The notes below the pieces were generated by a model. It searched no databases. It worked only from the letters and a program-made list of their open reading frames with translations, and had not been told where the DNA came from. Below, piece by piece: positions 1 through 8,000 of a DNA stretch of 64,000 bases. Origin of the DNA: Bacillus sp. EB106-08-02-XG196. GTDB taxonomy: Bacteria > Bacillota > Bacilli > Bacillales > Cytobacillaceae. The DNA is taken from NCBI RefSeq assembly GCF_013396335.1, contig NZ_JABWSY010000005.1, forward strand, positions 248,001-312,000, given 5' to 3'. The stretch's first letter is position 1. Each line of letters starts with the position of its first letter. Made by a program: the position numbers and the translations under genes.

Positions 1-106
1 ACTCAGAAGGCGGCAGACCATACCCGTGCTCATCCTTAGCGGCCAAAAGATAGCGACCACCTTCTAATTTAATTGTCAGAAGCTTAACAAATCTAGTTTT
101 CAGCAT
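1..106 (-). CDS. ywqA: SNF2-type helicase YwqA, N-terminal fragment (runs off window)
   Basis: Only the first 35 codons are in the window; the gene continues past the left edge. The ATG at 106 is preceded by AAAAGGAGT at good spacing. The residues visible (beginning MLKTRFVKLL) are not diagnostic. The assignment rests on gene order: in Bacillus the SWIM zinc-finger gene ywqB lies directly upstream of the SNF2/DEAD-like helicase gene ywqA on the same strand, as here. The 300-bp gap between the two genes is unusually long and holds a phased repeat array. Confidence 0.55.
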   Translation of the reverse strand, partial: MLKTRFVKLLTIKLEGGRYLLAAKDEHGYGLPPSE

Positions 107-185
107 CGTATGTTACTCCTTTTACTTGGGTGGGGGGTGTGTAAATGGGAAATATAGGGGTTGGTGGTGGCTTCCAAATATTGTC

Positions 186-304
186 TAAAAGTCCAAAACC
201 CCTTTAAAAAAGTCCAAAACAATAGAAAAAAAGTCCATAAGGCCTCAAAAAGAGTCCAAAACACAAGAAAAATAATCCAAAACTCCTCAAAAAAAGTCCA
301 AAAC
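186..304. repeat. 21-bp phased array of AAAGTCCAAAAC words
   Basis: Six copies of a short word (core GTCCAAAAC, one ATCC and one GTCCATAA variant) occur with the first base of the core at 191, 212, 233, 254, 275 and 296, that is exactly every 21 bp. The spacers between words vary. The array lies between ywqB and ywqA. Read on the minus strand it gives a heptad-like run (FGLFxxx), but no ribosome site supports translation. The same 21-bp phase recurs with another word at 8001-8600 and 35262-35358. Confidence 0.9.
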
Positions 305-351
305 TTATTTTAAGACCAAAATACCAATATTTTAGGAGGAACTGTCCGCCT

Positions 352-405
352 GAGGTGGACACTGTCCACGAGCGGTGACAGGCACCGACCCCAGGCACCG
401 ACCCA
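352..405. repeat. Short palindrome plus direct repeat beyond the ywqB stop
   Basis: GTGGAC-ACT-GTCCAC forms a perfect inverted repeat at 354-368. It is followed by two copies of GGCACCGACCC at 381-405. Fragments containing GACAGGCACC are common intergenic debris in Bacillaceae. This one may act as the ywqB 3' end, but there is no T-run. Confidence 0.5.
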
Positions 406-406
406 G

Positions 407-2044
407 CTATTCCTCTATAAGTTTGCTCCGCCTGCATTCTTCGTGGAAGGCGCGGAGTCTTTTGGTTTTTTCCATTAGGCTGTCGAGGAAGTATTGCCAG
501 TCGTCGATGCGTTTGGTTTTTTTGTATAGGGTGCGCAGTTTTTTTAGGTGCCTTACCGCTGCTTTGTAGCTGGACCGGTTTTTTTGATTGATCTCGTTCA
601 AAGCGGATTGGTGCAGCATTCCCAGCAGTACCTCAGGCTTTTCCTTCTCAATCACCTTAACGCGCTCCCTCGGTAAATCATAGAAGTTCCAGCCCATGAA
701 CGCTTGAAGGTCGCCCCATTTGTCATACTGCTTTCGTTCAAATAGCATATATTCATATTCTGTATAGCTGTAAGGCAGGGTCGCCAGCATCATCTTTTCG
801 TACAATTCTACCTTCCCGTTTTCTGAAACGTACGGAGAGATCGCCTTAAGCGAAGACCGTGTAAAAGACGCACACGAATGATAGGCCCGCAAAAAGTCCA
901 AATAGCCTCTTAGTTTAGCTGAAAAAAGCTCAACTAAAGGACCAACCCGTTTCCATACTTTTGTCTGTGACAACAGGTCAATCCAATGAAGCATATAAGG
1001 TGTAATCACCTTATCGTCCATTTTATGAATCAAATCTAATGCCAGTTCATCCTTTTGCTGCAAAAAGCTAATATGAATCCCAGCAATCATCAGTGGATTC
1101 GGATTTTCCCATTCCTTCAAGGACTTCAGCCGTTCATTAATATTTAAGATTTCCTGCTCACGCCATTCTTTCTTTTTAAAAAGATTTGTCCAGAGGAGGC
1201 GATAGAGATAGATTCGTTCCTGCTCCAGCCCGCTCGACGCTGTCAGAAGCTCAAACACGTCGTCCTTTAATTGTAAAATAAACTCGTCGAAGTCAAACGG
1301 AAGCGATTGAACACCAATCTTCAACACGAGCTCATCGGCATCCTCGATTAAATTATGAAACACAGAGAGGTAAGCGCGTCTAACGACATCCTCCGCAAAC
1401 CCCGAATTCTCAGTCAGAACGGCGAGCTTTTTAAACGATACAACAATCCCGACCATTTCATACAGCAGGCGCCACTCCTGCTCAACCGGAGCACTCGCCC
1501 TAATCCGCCGTTCGTATATATTGAACAACTCAGCAATAATAAAAGGACTCGAATACTTTTTCGAGTTCAGAATCGTATCGAAGCTCACTTCAAACGACTC
1601 AACCCAGCGCCGGTAATCAGGCTTCATCACACCGTTCGCCTTGATTAAATCCTTTGCCTTTTGAAGCCCCCAGCTTGCAACGTCATTCTTCTCCTTCATC
1701 GGTTCCCGCCACTCAGTCACCCAATCCGCGACACTGCCGACCCTGCTATATGCCGCAAAAAACACGGCCAGCTGATGGCGGCACAGTCCTTCGTGAGGAC
1801 AGGTACAGCTGCTAAACGACAAACGATCAAAATTCAGCTTCACATGGCAGGGCGTCACATCCTGCACCATTGCCGTAATTTGAGCATTCCATATTTGCAA
1901 TTGCTTGACCATCCCCTGCCGGTAAAGCATTAAGCCCTTTTGAATAAGCTTTACATCATCGGCAGCGTGTGGATGGAACAAATCCTTAATCTCCTCAGAG
2001 AGAAGTTCAATCCGTTCATTAGCAGTCGTTGCTCCCAAAGCCAC
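407..2044 (-). CDS. ywqB: SWIM zinc-finger protein YwqB
   Basis: A 545-residue protein with a SWIM zinc-binding signature near residues 79-90: CTC, then CRH seven residues on, matching CxC(n)CxH. SWIM domains bind DNA or protein. In Bacillus this family is encoded next to an SNF2 helicase, so a joint role in nucleic-acid handling is inferred, not shown. The rest is probably helical, with no membrane segment. The longest frame opens with GTG at 2044, but AAAGGGGG sits almost against it. A TTG two codons in (2038) has about 8 bases of spacing and may be the true start. Confidence 0.85.
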   Translation of the reverse strand: MALGATTANERIELLSEEIKDLFHPHAADDVKLIQKGLMLYRQGMVKQLQIWNAQITAMVQDVTPCHVKLNFDRLSFSSCTCPHEGLCRHQLAVFFAAYSRVGSVADWVTEWREPMKEKNDVASWGLQKAKDLIKANGVMKPDYRRWVESFEVSFDTILNSKKYSSPFIIAELFNIYERRIRASAPVEQEWRLLYEMVGIVVSFKKLAVLTENSGFAEDVVRRAYLSVFHNLIEDADELVLKIGVQSLPFDFDEFILQLKDDVFELLTASSGLEQERIYLYRLLWTNLFKKKEWREQEILNINERLKSLKEWENPNPLMIAGIHISFLQQKDELALDLIHKMDDKVITPYMLHWIDLLSQTKVWKRVGPLVELFSAKLRGYLDFLRAYHSCASFTRSSLKAISPYVSENGKVELYEKMMLATLPYSYTEYEYMLFERKQYDKWGDLQAFMGWNFYDLPRERVKVIEKEKPEVLLGMLHQSALNEINQKNRSSYKAAVRHLKKLRTLYKKTKRIDDWQYFLDSLMEKTKRLRAFHEECRRSKLIEE

Positions 2045-2257
2045 GACCCCCTTTTTTAGAAAAATCCATATTCCTATATTATACCCAAAAAATGGCCATT
2101 CGAGGAGAGAAAAAGGGATTTCTATTCAAGACAGGCTTTTTTTGTAAAAAAGATCTCGGTCATTGTGGTCTCTGACCTATCAGGAAAATGTTGAAAAATC
2201 GTTTACCAGCCGAATTCTAGTCTTACGGGCCAAACCCAAAAATGTCTCCCCAAACAC

Positions 2258-2292
2258 AAAAAAAGTCCAGGCATTGATGCAGCGCCCGGACT
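2258..2292 (-). terminator. Rho-independent terminator of the 50-aa gene
   Basis: On the minus strand AGTCCGGGC pairs with GCCTGGACT across a short loop and is followed by seven T. It begins directly after the TAA of the small gene at 2292-2444. Confidence 0.85.
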
Positions 2293-2444
2293 TAACTATT
2301 CTCCATTTCAGTAGTAGTGGTGTTGATGGTTGGAGTTTGTCCGAGCTGGAGTGAGACATATTCGAACAAGTGTGTGAGATAGTCTTTAAGTTCGAAGCCT
2401 TCTTCATTAGCAAATTGTGATAATAGCAATTTAGTTTCATTCAT
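2292..2444 (-). CDS. 50-residue small protein of unknown function
   Basis: The frame MNETKLLLSQ...TTTEMENS is 50 codons long. It starts at ATG 2444 behind AAGGGGG with 9 bases of spacing and ends at TAA immediately before a clear terminator. The longer overlapping frame 2180-2440 reads through the terminator hairpin and is a shadow. The peptide is acidic with an amphipathic-looking first half and a Thr-rich tail. It has no signal peptide or membrane segment. I do not recognise the family. Confidence 0.7.
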   Translation of the reverse strand: MNETKLLLSQFANEEGFELKDYLTHLFEYVSLQLGQTPTINTTTTEMENS

Positions 2445-2649
2445 TGATTCCATCCCCCTTAAAATTACTTTCTATCCTCATTCTTACCAATCTATCATTC
2501 TCTTATACATACAAAAAAATCTGGTTCCAATTACCCGGTTCACTCATTATTCTGGTATACCAAAAATCCCAATTTCTGTGAATTTTTATCAAAAACCCCC
2601 AAACCCAAATGGAATGGGAGTACTATATGAGAAAGAGAGGTTGGGCAGA

Positions 2650-3180
2650 ATGAGACACAGACGTGAGTATAAATCCCCGTATGCAGCAGCGGTATGGTCA
2701 ATGGTTTTACCGGGTTTTGGACAACTATACAATAAGGATTACATCATTGGCTTGGTGCTGATTGGTTTTGAATTCCTTATTAATTTATACTCCAACTTAA
2801 ATGTAGCACTTGTATATTCTTTTACTGGTGATTTCGCCAAAGCTCACAGTGTCATTGATTACAGCTGGGGCATGTTCTATCCATCGTTATATGATTTTTC
2901 AATCTGGCAGGCATTTAACACAGCCAAAGTCCACAATGACAAGGGCCTTGATATGCCAAAAAGAACCTACCATACTGGTTTTTTCATTGGACTGGTGGTT
3001 GGCATGGATTGCGGGCTATTTTGGCACGAATTTGCATTTTTGAAGCAATATCAAGCCCTCAGTATTTTAGACATGCCGGTTTTCAGCGGATTACTATTTG
3101 GACTTTTATTAGGAACGCTAGGTTATTTTCTTGAAAAAAACATCTACCGAAAAAAGAGGGCACCCAAAGTGATAGCCTAA
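2650..3180 (+). CDS. Small multi-pass membrane protein (TM2-like motif)
   Basis: About 176 residues from ATG 2650, which lies 10 bases after AGAGAGG. An upstream GTG at 2578 would add 24 codons but has no ribosome site. Near the N-terminus is VLPGFGQLYNKDYIIG, the pattern of TM2-like/DUF5683-type membrane proteins (PGxGQxYNxxxxxG). About four hydrophobic segments follow (around residues 20-60, 110-130, 145-165). It has a basic N-terminus and C-terminus (KKRAPKVIA). Function unknown; probably a plasma-membrane protein. No terminator is obvious after it. Confidence 0.7.
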   Translation: MRHRREYKSPYAAAVWSMVLPGFGQLYNKDYIIGLVLIGFEFLINLYSNLNVALVYSFTGDFAKAHSVIDYSWGMFYPSLYDFSIWQAFNTAKVHNDKGLDMPKRTYHTGFFIGLVVGMDCGLFWHEFAFLKQYQALSILDMPVFSGLLFGLLLGTLGYFLEKNIYRKKRAPKVIA

Positions 3181-3302
3181 AAGATGACGATTCGCTGCGG
3201 GCTGAAGTTTGTCCACTAACAAAGTATGTCCACATCAGTGAATTTGTCACGGCGGTCCACGCAAAAACCAGCCCCAGCAGCGCTAGGACTGGAAAATCTT
3301 TA

Positions 3303-3425
3303 TTATAAATTTTCTTCGGTAACCCCCGGTTCCTGTGTTTCTACATCAGAAGCGAACCGTTCCAAGCCACCTGTAGCACAAAACAAAACCAGCGCAATAA
3401 ACAACGCAATTAAAACTCTTTTCAT
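3303..3425 (-). CDS. 40-residue secreted or membrane peptide
   Basis: The reading frame from ATG 3425 (MKRVLIALFIALVLF...) has GGGGGATC about 8 bases upstream. It encodes a typical signal-like segment followed by about 20 charged, acidic residues ending VTEENL. The size and layout resemble exported signalling pre-peptides such as Phr, but no Rap-type receptor gene lies beside it, so that is speculation. It could equally be a single-pass membrane peptide. The longer frame from 3509 simply adds an unsupported N-terminal extension. Confidence 0.5.
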   Translation of the reverse strand: MKRVLIALFIALVLFCATGGLERFASDVETQEPGVTEENL

Positions 3426-3603
3426 CGAAATGATCCCCCAGTTATTTCCTTTATCTATTATCGACAGAAGCTCCCTCCCAAGGATTATGCATGCAAAGCC
3501 AATGAGCAAGTGGTAGATAAATGTCGCTGGCGATAGCCAAAGTTCTCCTTACTATGATATAATTTAGATAGAACATATGTTCCGAAAAATGAGGTGGACT
3601 TTT

Positions 3604-4779
3604 TTGATTATAAACAAAGCCTACAAATTTCGCATCTATCCCAACAAAAAACAAATTGAATTTATTAACAAAACTATTGGTTGTTCAAGATTTGTCTTCA
3701 ACTTCTTTCTTGGCAAACAGAAAGAAAAAGACGCTTATTGGTATATCATCGAAGAAATGGTTCAGAATGGTCAACTCCCATCAAATAATTGGAAGGGTGA
3801 ATATTTAAACAAATACGAAACGATTAAGGCACTTCCAGAACTAAAGAAGCAGTATATCTTTTTAAAAGAAGTCGACAGTATCGCCTTGCAGAAATCTGTT
3901 GAAAATTTAGCTGACTCTTACTATAGATACTACAAAAAGCAAAGCAAACAGCCACTCTATAAATCCAAAAAGAATCCTGTTCAATCTTATACAACCAAAT
4001 ATACGAATAGAAATATCGCAGTTATAGGCAATCATATCAAGTTACCTAAACTTGGATTGGTTCGTTTTGCTAAAAGTCGTGAAGTCGATGGTCGTATAAT
4101 AAGTGCTACTGTTAGACGCAATCCTTCAGGCAAATACTTTGTTTCTTTAGGAACTGAAACAGAAGTTTCCGAATTGCCTAAAACCAACTCCGCTATTGGA
4201 ATTGATGTAGGAATCAAAGATTTAGCTATTCTCTCCGATGGAACAATCTACTCGAATCCAAAGTTTTTCCACACCTTAGAAGAAAAGTTAGCAAAAGCAC
4301 AAAAAATCATGAGTAGACGAACATTCGGTGGTGCGAACTGGTACAAAGCAAAGATTATAGTCGCACGTATCCATGAAAAAATTACTAACGCAAGAAAAGA
4401 TTACTTAGACAAGATTTCAACCGAAATCGTCAAAAACCACGACATTATTGGAATGGAAGATTTGTCAGTATCTAATATGTTAAAGAATCATAATCTTGCA
4501 AAAGCCATCAGTGAAGTATCATGGTCACAACTCAAAACCATGATTGAATACAAAGCAAAGTGGTACGGAAAACAAGTCGTAACTGTTGCTAAAAACTTCC
4601 CTTCCAGTCAGCTTTGTTCATGTTGTGGCTACCAAAACAAAGACGTTAAAAATCTCGGACTACGTGAATGGGACTGTCCAGAATGCAATATCCATCACCA
4701 AAGAGATATTAACGCAGGAATCAATCTTAAAAAAGAAGCTATAAAACTTCTAACCGCAGGGACTGCGGGGATCGCCTAA
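3604..4779 (+). CDS. tnpB: IS200/IS605-family TnpB (OrfB), RNA-guided nuclease
   Basis: An intact TnpB of about 391 residues. The RuvC-like catalytic acids are present: D in [10 protein letters not shown] (near 200), E in [10 protein letters not shown] (near 285) and D in [12 protein letters not shown] (near 368). A zinc ribbon, CSCC ... CPEC, lies between the last two. TnpB proteins are ωRNA-guided DNA nucleases that help IS605 elements persist. I chose TTG 3604 because AGGTGG lies 6 bases upstream and the product then begins [13 protein letters not shown], the family's usual start; a frame from 3577 is longer. No TnpA (Y1 transposase) lies nearby, so this is a solo tnpB. Confidence 0.9.
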   Translation: MIINKAYKFRIYPNKKQIEFINKTIGCSRFVFNFFLGKQKEKDAYWYIIEEMVQNGQLPSNNWKGEYLNKYETIKALPELKKQYIFLKEVDSIALQKSVENLADSYYRYYKKQSKQPLYKSKKNPVQSYTTKYTNRNIAVIGNHIKLPKLGLVRFAKSREVDGRIISATVRRNPSGKYFVSLGTETEVSELPKTNSAIGIDVGIKDLAILSDGTIYSNPKFFHTLEEKLAKAQKIMSRRTFGGANWYKAKIIVARIHEKITNARKDYLDKISTEIVKNHDIIGMEDLSVSNMLKNHNLAKAISEVSWSQLKTMIEYKAKWYGKQVVTVAKNFPSSQLCSCCGYQNKDVKNLGLREWDCPECNIHHQRDINAGINLKKEAIKLLTAGTAGIA

Positions 4780-4861
4780 TCAAAAATTGGTGGATACACC
4801 GGTGTTCTTAGGAATCTCCCGTTTCAAACATCCCGAAAGGGTGAAGCGGTGAATAGTTCAA
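4740..4861 (+). ncRNA. Probable ωRNA / right end of the tnpB element
   Basis: The tnpB 3' end and about 80 bases beyond it are GC-richer and foldable, with CCGCAGGGACTGCGG at about 4758 and CCCGAAAGGG at 4833. They end in GTGAATAGTTCAA near 4861. In IS605-type elements the guide RNA scaffold overlaps the end of tnpB and stops at the element's right end, with the guide taken from flanking DNA. By that rule the guide would begin near 4862. The boundaries are inferred. Confidence 0.55.
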
Positions 4862-4961
4862 CTCTACTCAATTAGACGTAAACAAATGGTAAAATGTTCC
4901 AAAAAGTCGTTTGACAAAATCTGCAGGATAAAAAATTCTTGAGGAGGGAAACTTTCGTGTG

Positions 4962-4990
4962 TTGCTTTTCTAAAAACCTTATGATATATT
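4962..4990 (+). promoter_or_regulatory. Sigma-A promoter of yhgD
   Basis: TTGCTT (4962-4967), 17 bp, TATATT (4985-4990). Transcription would begin around 4997, just before the operator at 5005. Confidence 0.65.
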
Positions 4991-5004
4991 ACTTTTCATG
5001 CGAA

Positions 5005-5027
5005 TGACCGATTTAGCAATTTAGTCA
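5005..5027. promoter_or_regulatory. YhgD-type operator 1
   Basis: A 23-bp imperfect palindrome, TGACCGATTT at its left and TTTAGTCA at its right (TGAC-N15-GTCA). It lies just downstream of the yhgD promoter, which suggests autoregulation. Two more sites with the same length and arms lie before yhgE. Confidence 0.75.
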
Positions 5028-5055
5028 TTTTTTTATAAAAGTGAGGTGAGTGGAT

Positions 5056-5631
5056 GTGGCAATGATTGATCGGAAGAAGTTGATTTTGGAGGCGGCGGCT
5101 AAGTCCTTTTCCTTGTATGGCTATAAGGCAACGACGATGGATCAGGTTGCGAAGTTAGCCAATGTGGGGAAGGGAACCATCTATACCTTTTTTAAGACAA
5201 AGGAAGAATTGTTTGATGAAATAATCAATTCGCTTATCGCTGAAATTCGCTTCGAAGTCGATAGCGTGCTGGATGACTCATCCTCGATTCTTGAAAATGT
5301 GAACAGGGTATTAGGTCGGGTTCAAGTGTTTAGGGAATCACACCAATTGACGATAAAATTGATTCAGGAAGAGCGGGATATGGGCACGCAAACCGTTGTC
5401 GAAGCCATGCAAAGAGTAGAGCAATCGATCATCCAGTACATGAAGACTATTATTAAAAAAGCAATACGTATGGGCGAAATCAAATCCTGTGATCCTGAGG
5501 TCACGGCCTTTGTGATGCTGAAGATGTACTTTTCTTTGGTGAATGACTGGCAAAGGAACCATCCACCATTGAAAAAGGGAGAAATACCAAGGCTCTTTGA
5601 GCTTTACTTACTAAAAGGCTTGTTAACATAG
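5056..5631 (+). CDS. yhgD: TetR/AcrR-family repressor YhgD
   Basis: About 191 residues. The N-terminal TetR helix-turn-helix is clear: the region around residues 10-55 contains ATTMDQVAKLANVGKGTIY followed by FFKTKEELF. The C-terminal half is an all-helical ligand and dimer domain. GTG 5056 is preferred because GAGGTGA lies 6 bases upstream; GTG 5050 and ATG 5062 are alternatives. It is followed by yhgE on the same strand, as in B. subtilis. Shared 23-bp palindromes before both genes imply that it represses itself and yhgE; this regulation is inferred from the sites. Confidence 0.88.
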   Translation: MAMIDRKKLILEAAAKSFSLYGYKATTMDQVAKLANVGKGTIYTFFKTKEELFDEIINSLIAEIRFEVDSVLDDSSSILENVNRVLGRVQVFRESHQLTIKLIQEERDMGTQTVVEAMQRVEQSIIQYMKTIIKKAIRMGEIKSCDPEVTAFVMLKMYFSLVNDWQRNHPPLKKGEIPRLFELYLLKGLLT

Positions 5632-5652
5632 CCTTTTGTTTTTCACAAAAAC

Positions 5653-5675
5653 TGACCGTTTGGATAAAGTGGTCA
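5653..5675. promoter_or_regulatory. YhgD-type operator 2
   Basis: A second 23-bp palindrome (left arm TGACCGTTTG, right arm AAGTGGTCA), 22 bp after the yhgD stop and upstream of yhgE. Confidence 0.75.
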
Positions 5676-5736
5676 CTATTACAAAAAGAAAGGCAGACTG
5701 TTTGAATTCATAGTCACTATTTCTTAAAAGTAAAGA

Positions 5737-5759
5737 TGACTAATTGAACAAAGTAGTCA
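5737..5759. promoter_or_regulatory. YhgD-type operator 3
   Basis: A third 23-bp palindrome (left arm TGACTAATTG, right arm AAGTAGTCA), ending 10 bp before the yhgE ribosome site. A weaker, 22-bp relative with a good right arm (TAGTCA) lies at 5695-5716, so the yhgE leader may hold a row of sites. Confidence 0.75.
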
Positions 5760-5781
5760 ATTAGATAGGAGGAAAACCAAC

Positions 5782-7941
5782 ATGAAGGGATCTTCATTTA
5801 AAGCAGAATTAACATCTATCTTTTCCAATCGGAAGGTGCTCATTCCCATCATCGCAATCCTGTTTATTCCCGTCCTTTATGCAGGAATGTTCCTATGGGC
5901 GTTTTGGGATCCTTATAAATATTTAGGGGACCTGCCTGTGGCGATTGTGAATCAGGATGAGGGAGCGGAGCTTAACGGAGAGCAGCTCACGATTGGGGAC
6001 GATCTAGTCAAAAATCTGAGGAAAACCAATACGTTTGATTTTGACATAGTGGACAAGAAGCAGGGATACCAAGGTTTGGAGGACCAAAAGTATTATATCC
6101 TAGTAGAGATTCCGAGTGATTTTTCGAAAAATGCTACAACCTTGCTTGAGGATCAGCCTCAAAAACTGCAAATCAAATATGTTCCGAACGAGGGGGCAAA
6201 CTTCCTATCGGCGCAAATTGGTGAAACCGCGATGAAGGAAATCAAAGCGGAGATTTCGAAAGAGATTGTTGCAACCTACTCCGAAAGCATTTTTGAAAAA
6301 GTAACAGTGATGGCAGGCGGGTTAGGCCAAGCAAGTGAGGGAGCCGGGCAGCTTAACGAGGGTTCGGTAAAACTCAACGAAGGAGCTGGACAAATCAAGG
6401 AAAACCTTGAGCTCTTAGCAAGCAAATCGATTGAATTCGAGGAAGGTATGAATAGTGCGGCGTCGGGATCCAGTGAAATAGCTCAAGGGACAGCAGCGAT
6501 CCAACAAGGGTTACAGGAAGTGGATGAAAAGCTGCCGCAGCTGGTGACAGGCACCGAAAAAGCACAAGCAGGGGCACAGCAGATGAAAGAAGCGTTACCA
6601 GCTAGGATCGCAGCTGAAATCAACGCCCAGTTATCAGGTAGTACAGAAAAATTAAACCAAGGTATCAATCAGTTTGAAACGCAACTTGGGGAGGGATTAT
6701 CTTCACAGATTGCTGATCAAATGATCGCACAGCAAACAGCAAAAATGGAGGAACTGGCCGCAGCATTAATCGAAAATGGTGTTCCGGCAGAAAAAGTGAC
6801 AGCGATTATGGAACAACAGACTCCTCCAACCAAGGCAGAGGTCGAGCAGCAGGTTGCGCAGGCAATCAATCCTGGATTGCACCAAGGCTTCACGCAATTC
6901 AAATCGCAGGTAAATGGACAATTGCTTGGGGCGACTGCAGGTTTAGAATTACAATTGAAAAAACAAACGGACCCCGTTTTCGACCAATTAATTGGCGGGA
7001 TTGGTGAAATTAACGCCAACCAGATGAAATTACAGCAAGGAATTCACCAGCTTTATACAGGGTCAACCGCACTACATGCAGGTGCTAACCAACTGACAGC
7101 TGGGATGGGAGAATTAACTGCGGGTGCGGGTAAAATAACCGAAGGTACGGGTAAGCTTGCGGAAGGTTCTACTGAATTACAAGCAGGCACAGAAAAATTG
7201 CAGGACGGGTCTTCAGAATTAAACGAGAAGCTGGCGGCCGGGGCTGAAGCGGCCAATAGCGTAAAAGCAAATGAAGACACCTATGATATGATGGGCGAGC
7301 CCGTGAAGGTTGAAAAAAATGAGATTAACACCGTGCCAAACTACGGTACCGGCTTTGCTCCTTACTTCATTTCACTCGGACTTTTCGTAGGTGCACTGAT
7401 CATCTCAATCGTGTTCGGTCTTAGAGAACCAGCCGTCAAACCAGCTTCAGCAGCACAATGGTTTATCGGTAAATTAGGCGTTATCACGATCATTGGTGTC
7501 ATTCAAGCACTATTAGTTGATTTTGTGTTGCTCGTTGGATTAGGAATTGAGGTACAAAGTTTACCGTTGTTTATCGTGACGACGATTCTAACAAGCATGG
7601 TATTCGTTACATTAATACAAATGCTCGTCACGTCCATGGCGGATGTAGGCCGATTCATTGCGATTCTCATCCTGATCCTGCAATTAACGACAAGCGCGGG
7701 AACATTCCCACTTGCGTTAATTCCAGAGGCGCTGCAGCCATTCAACGCGTTCTTCCCAATGACGTACAGTGTCCAAGCATTTAAAGCCATCATCTCAAGC
7801 GGCGATTTCGCTTACATGTGGCAAAACAATTTGATTTTACTAGCATACAGTGCTGGTTTCATGGCTGTTACATTTATCTACATGGCACTTACGTTCAAAA
7901 GGAAACAAAGTAGTAAGGCATTGCTTGAACAAGCAGCATAA
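5782..7941 (+). CDS. yhgE: YhgE/Pip-family membrane protein
   Basis: 719 residues, ATG after AGGAGG. The N-terminus has one membrane helix (about 20-42) followed by the family motif DLPVAIVNQDEGAELNG. A long extracytoplasmic region (about 60-520) is rich in short repeats of the type GAGQLNEGSVKLNEG, predicted to form helical hairpins. Five to six C-terminal helices follow (about 535-705), as in ABC-2-type permeases. Relatives include Lactococcus Pip and B. subtilis YueB, phage-receptor proteins, and T7SS EsaA. It may export a substrate or serve at the cell surface. It pairs with the repressor yhgD. Confidence 0.9.
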   Translation: MKGSSFKAELTSIFSNRKVLIPIIAILFIPVLYAGMFLWAFWDPYKYLGDLPVAIVNQDEGAELNGEQLTIGDDLVKNLRKTNTFDFDIVDKKQGYQGLEDQKYYILVEIPSDFSKNATTLLEDQPQKLQIKYVPNEGANFLSAQIGETAMKEIKAEISKEIVATYSESIFEKVTVMAGGLGQASEGAGQLNEGSVKLNEGAGQIKENLELLASKSIEFEEGMNSAASGSSEIAQGTAAIQQGLQEVDEKLPQLVTGTEKAQAGAQQMKEALPARIAAEINAQLSGSTEKLNQGINQFETQLGEGLSSQIADQMIAQQTAKMEELAAALIENGVPAEKVTAIMEQQTPPTKAEVEQQVAQAINPGLHQGFTQFKSQVNGQLLGATAGLELQLKKQTDPVFDQLIGGIGEINANQMKLQQGIHQLYTGSTALHAGANQLTAGMGELTAGAGKITEGTGKLAEGSTELQAGTEKLQDGSSELNEKLAAGAEAANSVKANEDTYDMMGEPVKVEKNEINTVPNYGTGFAPYFISLGLFVGALIISIVFGLREPAVKPASAAQWFIGKLGVITIIGVIQALLVDFVLLVGLGIEVQSLPLFIVTTILTSMVFVTLIQMLVTSMADVGRFIAILILILQLTTSAGTFPLALIPEALQPFNAFFPMTYSVQAFKAIISSGDFAYMWQNNLILLAYSAGFMAVTFIYMALTFKRKQSSKALLEQAA

Positions 7942-7950
7942 TAGTGAAGG

Positions 7951-7987
7951 AACACTGGGTTCGTCGAGACGAACCCAGTGTTTTTTT
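7951..7987 (+). terminator. yhgE terminator
   Basis: AACACTGGGTTCGT and ACGAACCCAGTGTT form a perfect 14-bp stem with a 4-base loop, followed by a run of T. Confidence 0.95.
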
Positions 7988-8000
7988 GTCCGTTGATTTT

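Noticed and set aside
204..437. Minus-strand frame with FGLFxxx heptads (77 residues)
   Set aside because: It is the 21-bp array read as protein; no ribosome site and composition is repeat-driven.
6543..6558. GGTGACAGGCACCG inside yhgE, like the intergenic word near 373
   Set aside because: It encodes LVTGTEK in frame within the repeat-rich domain; a single short match is likely chance.
6395..7280. Several antisense frames within yhgE
   Set aside because: They mirror the biased repeat composition of the sense gene and lack ribosome sites.
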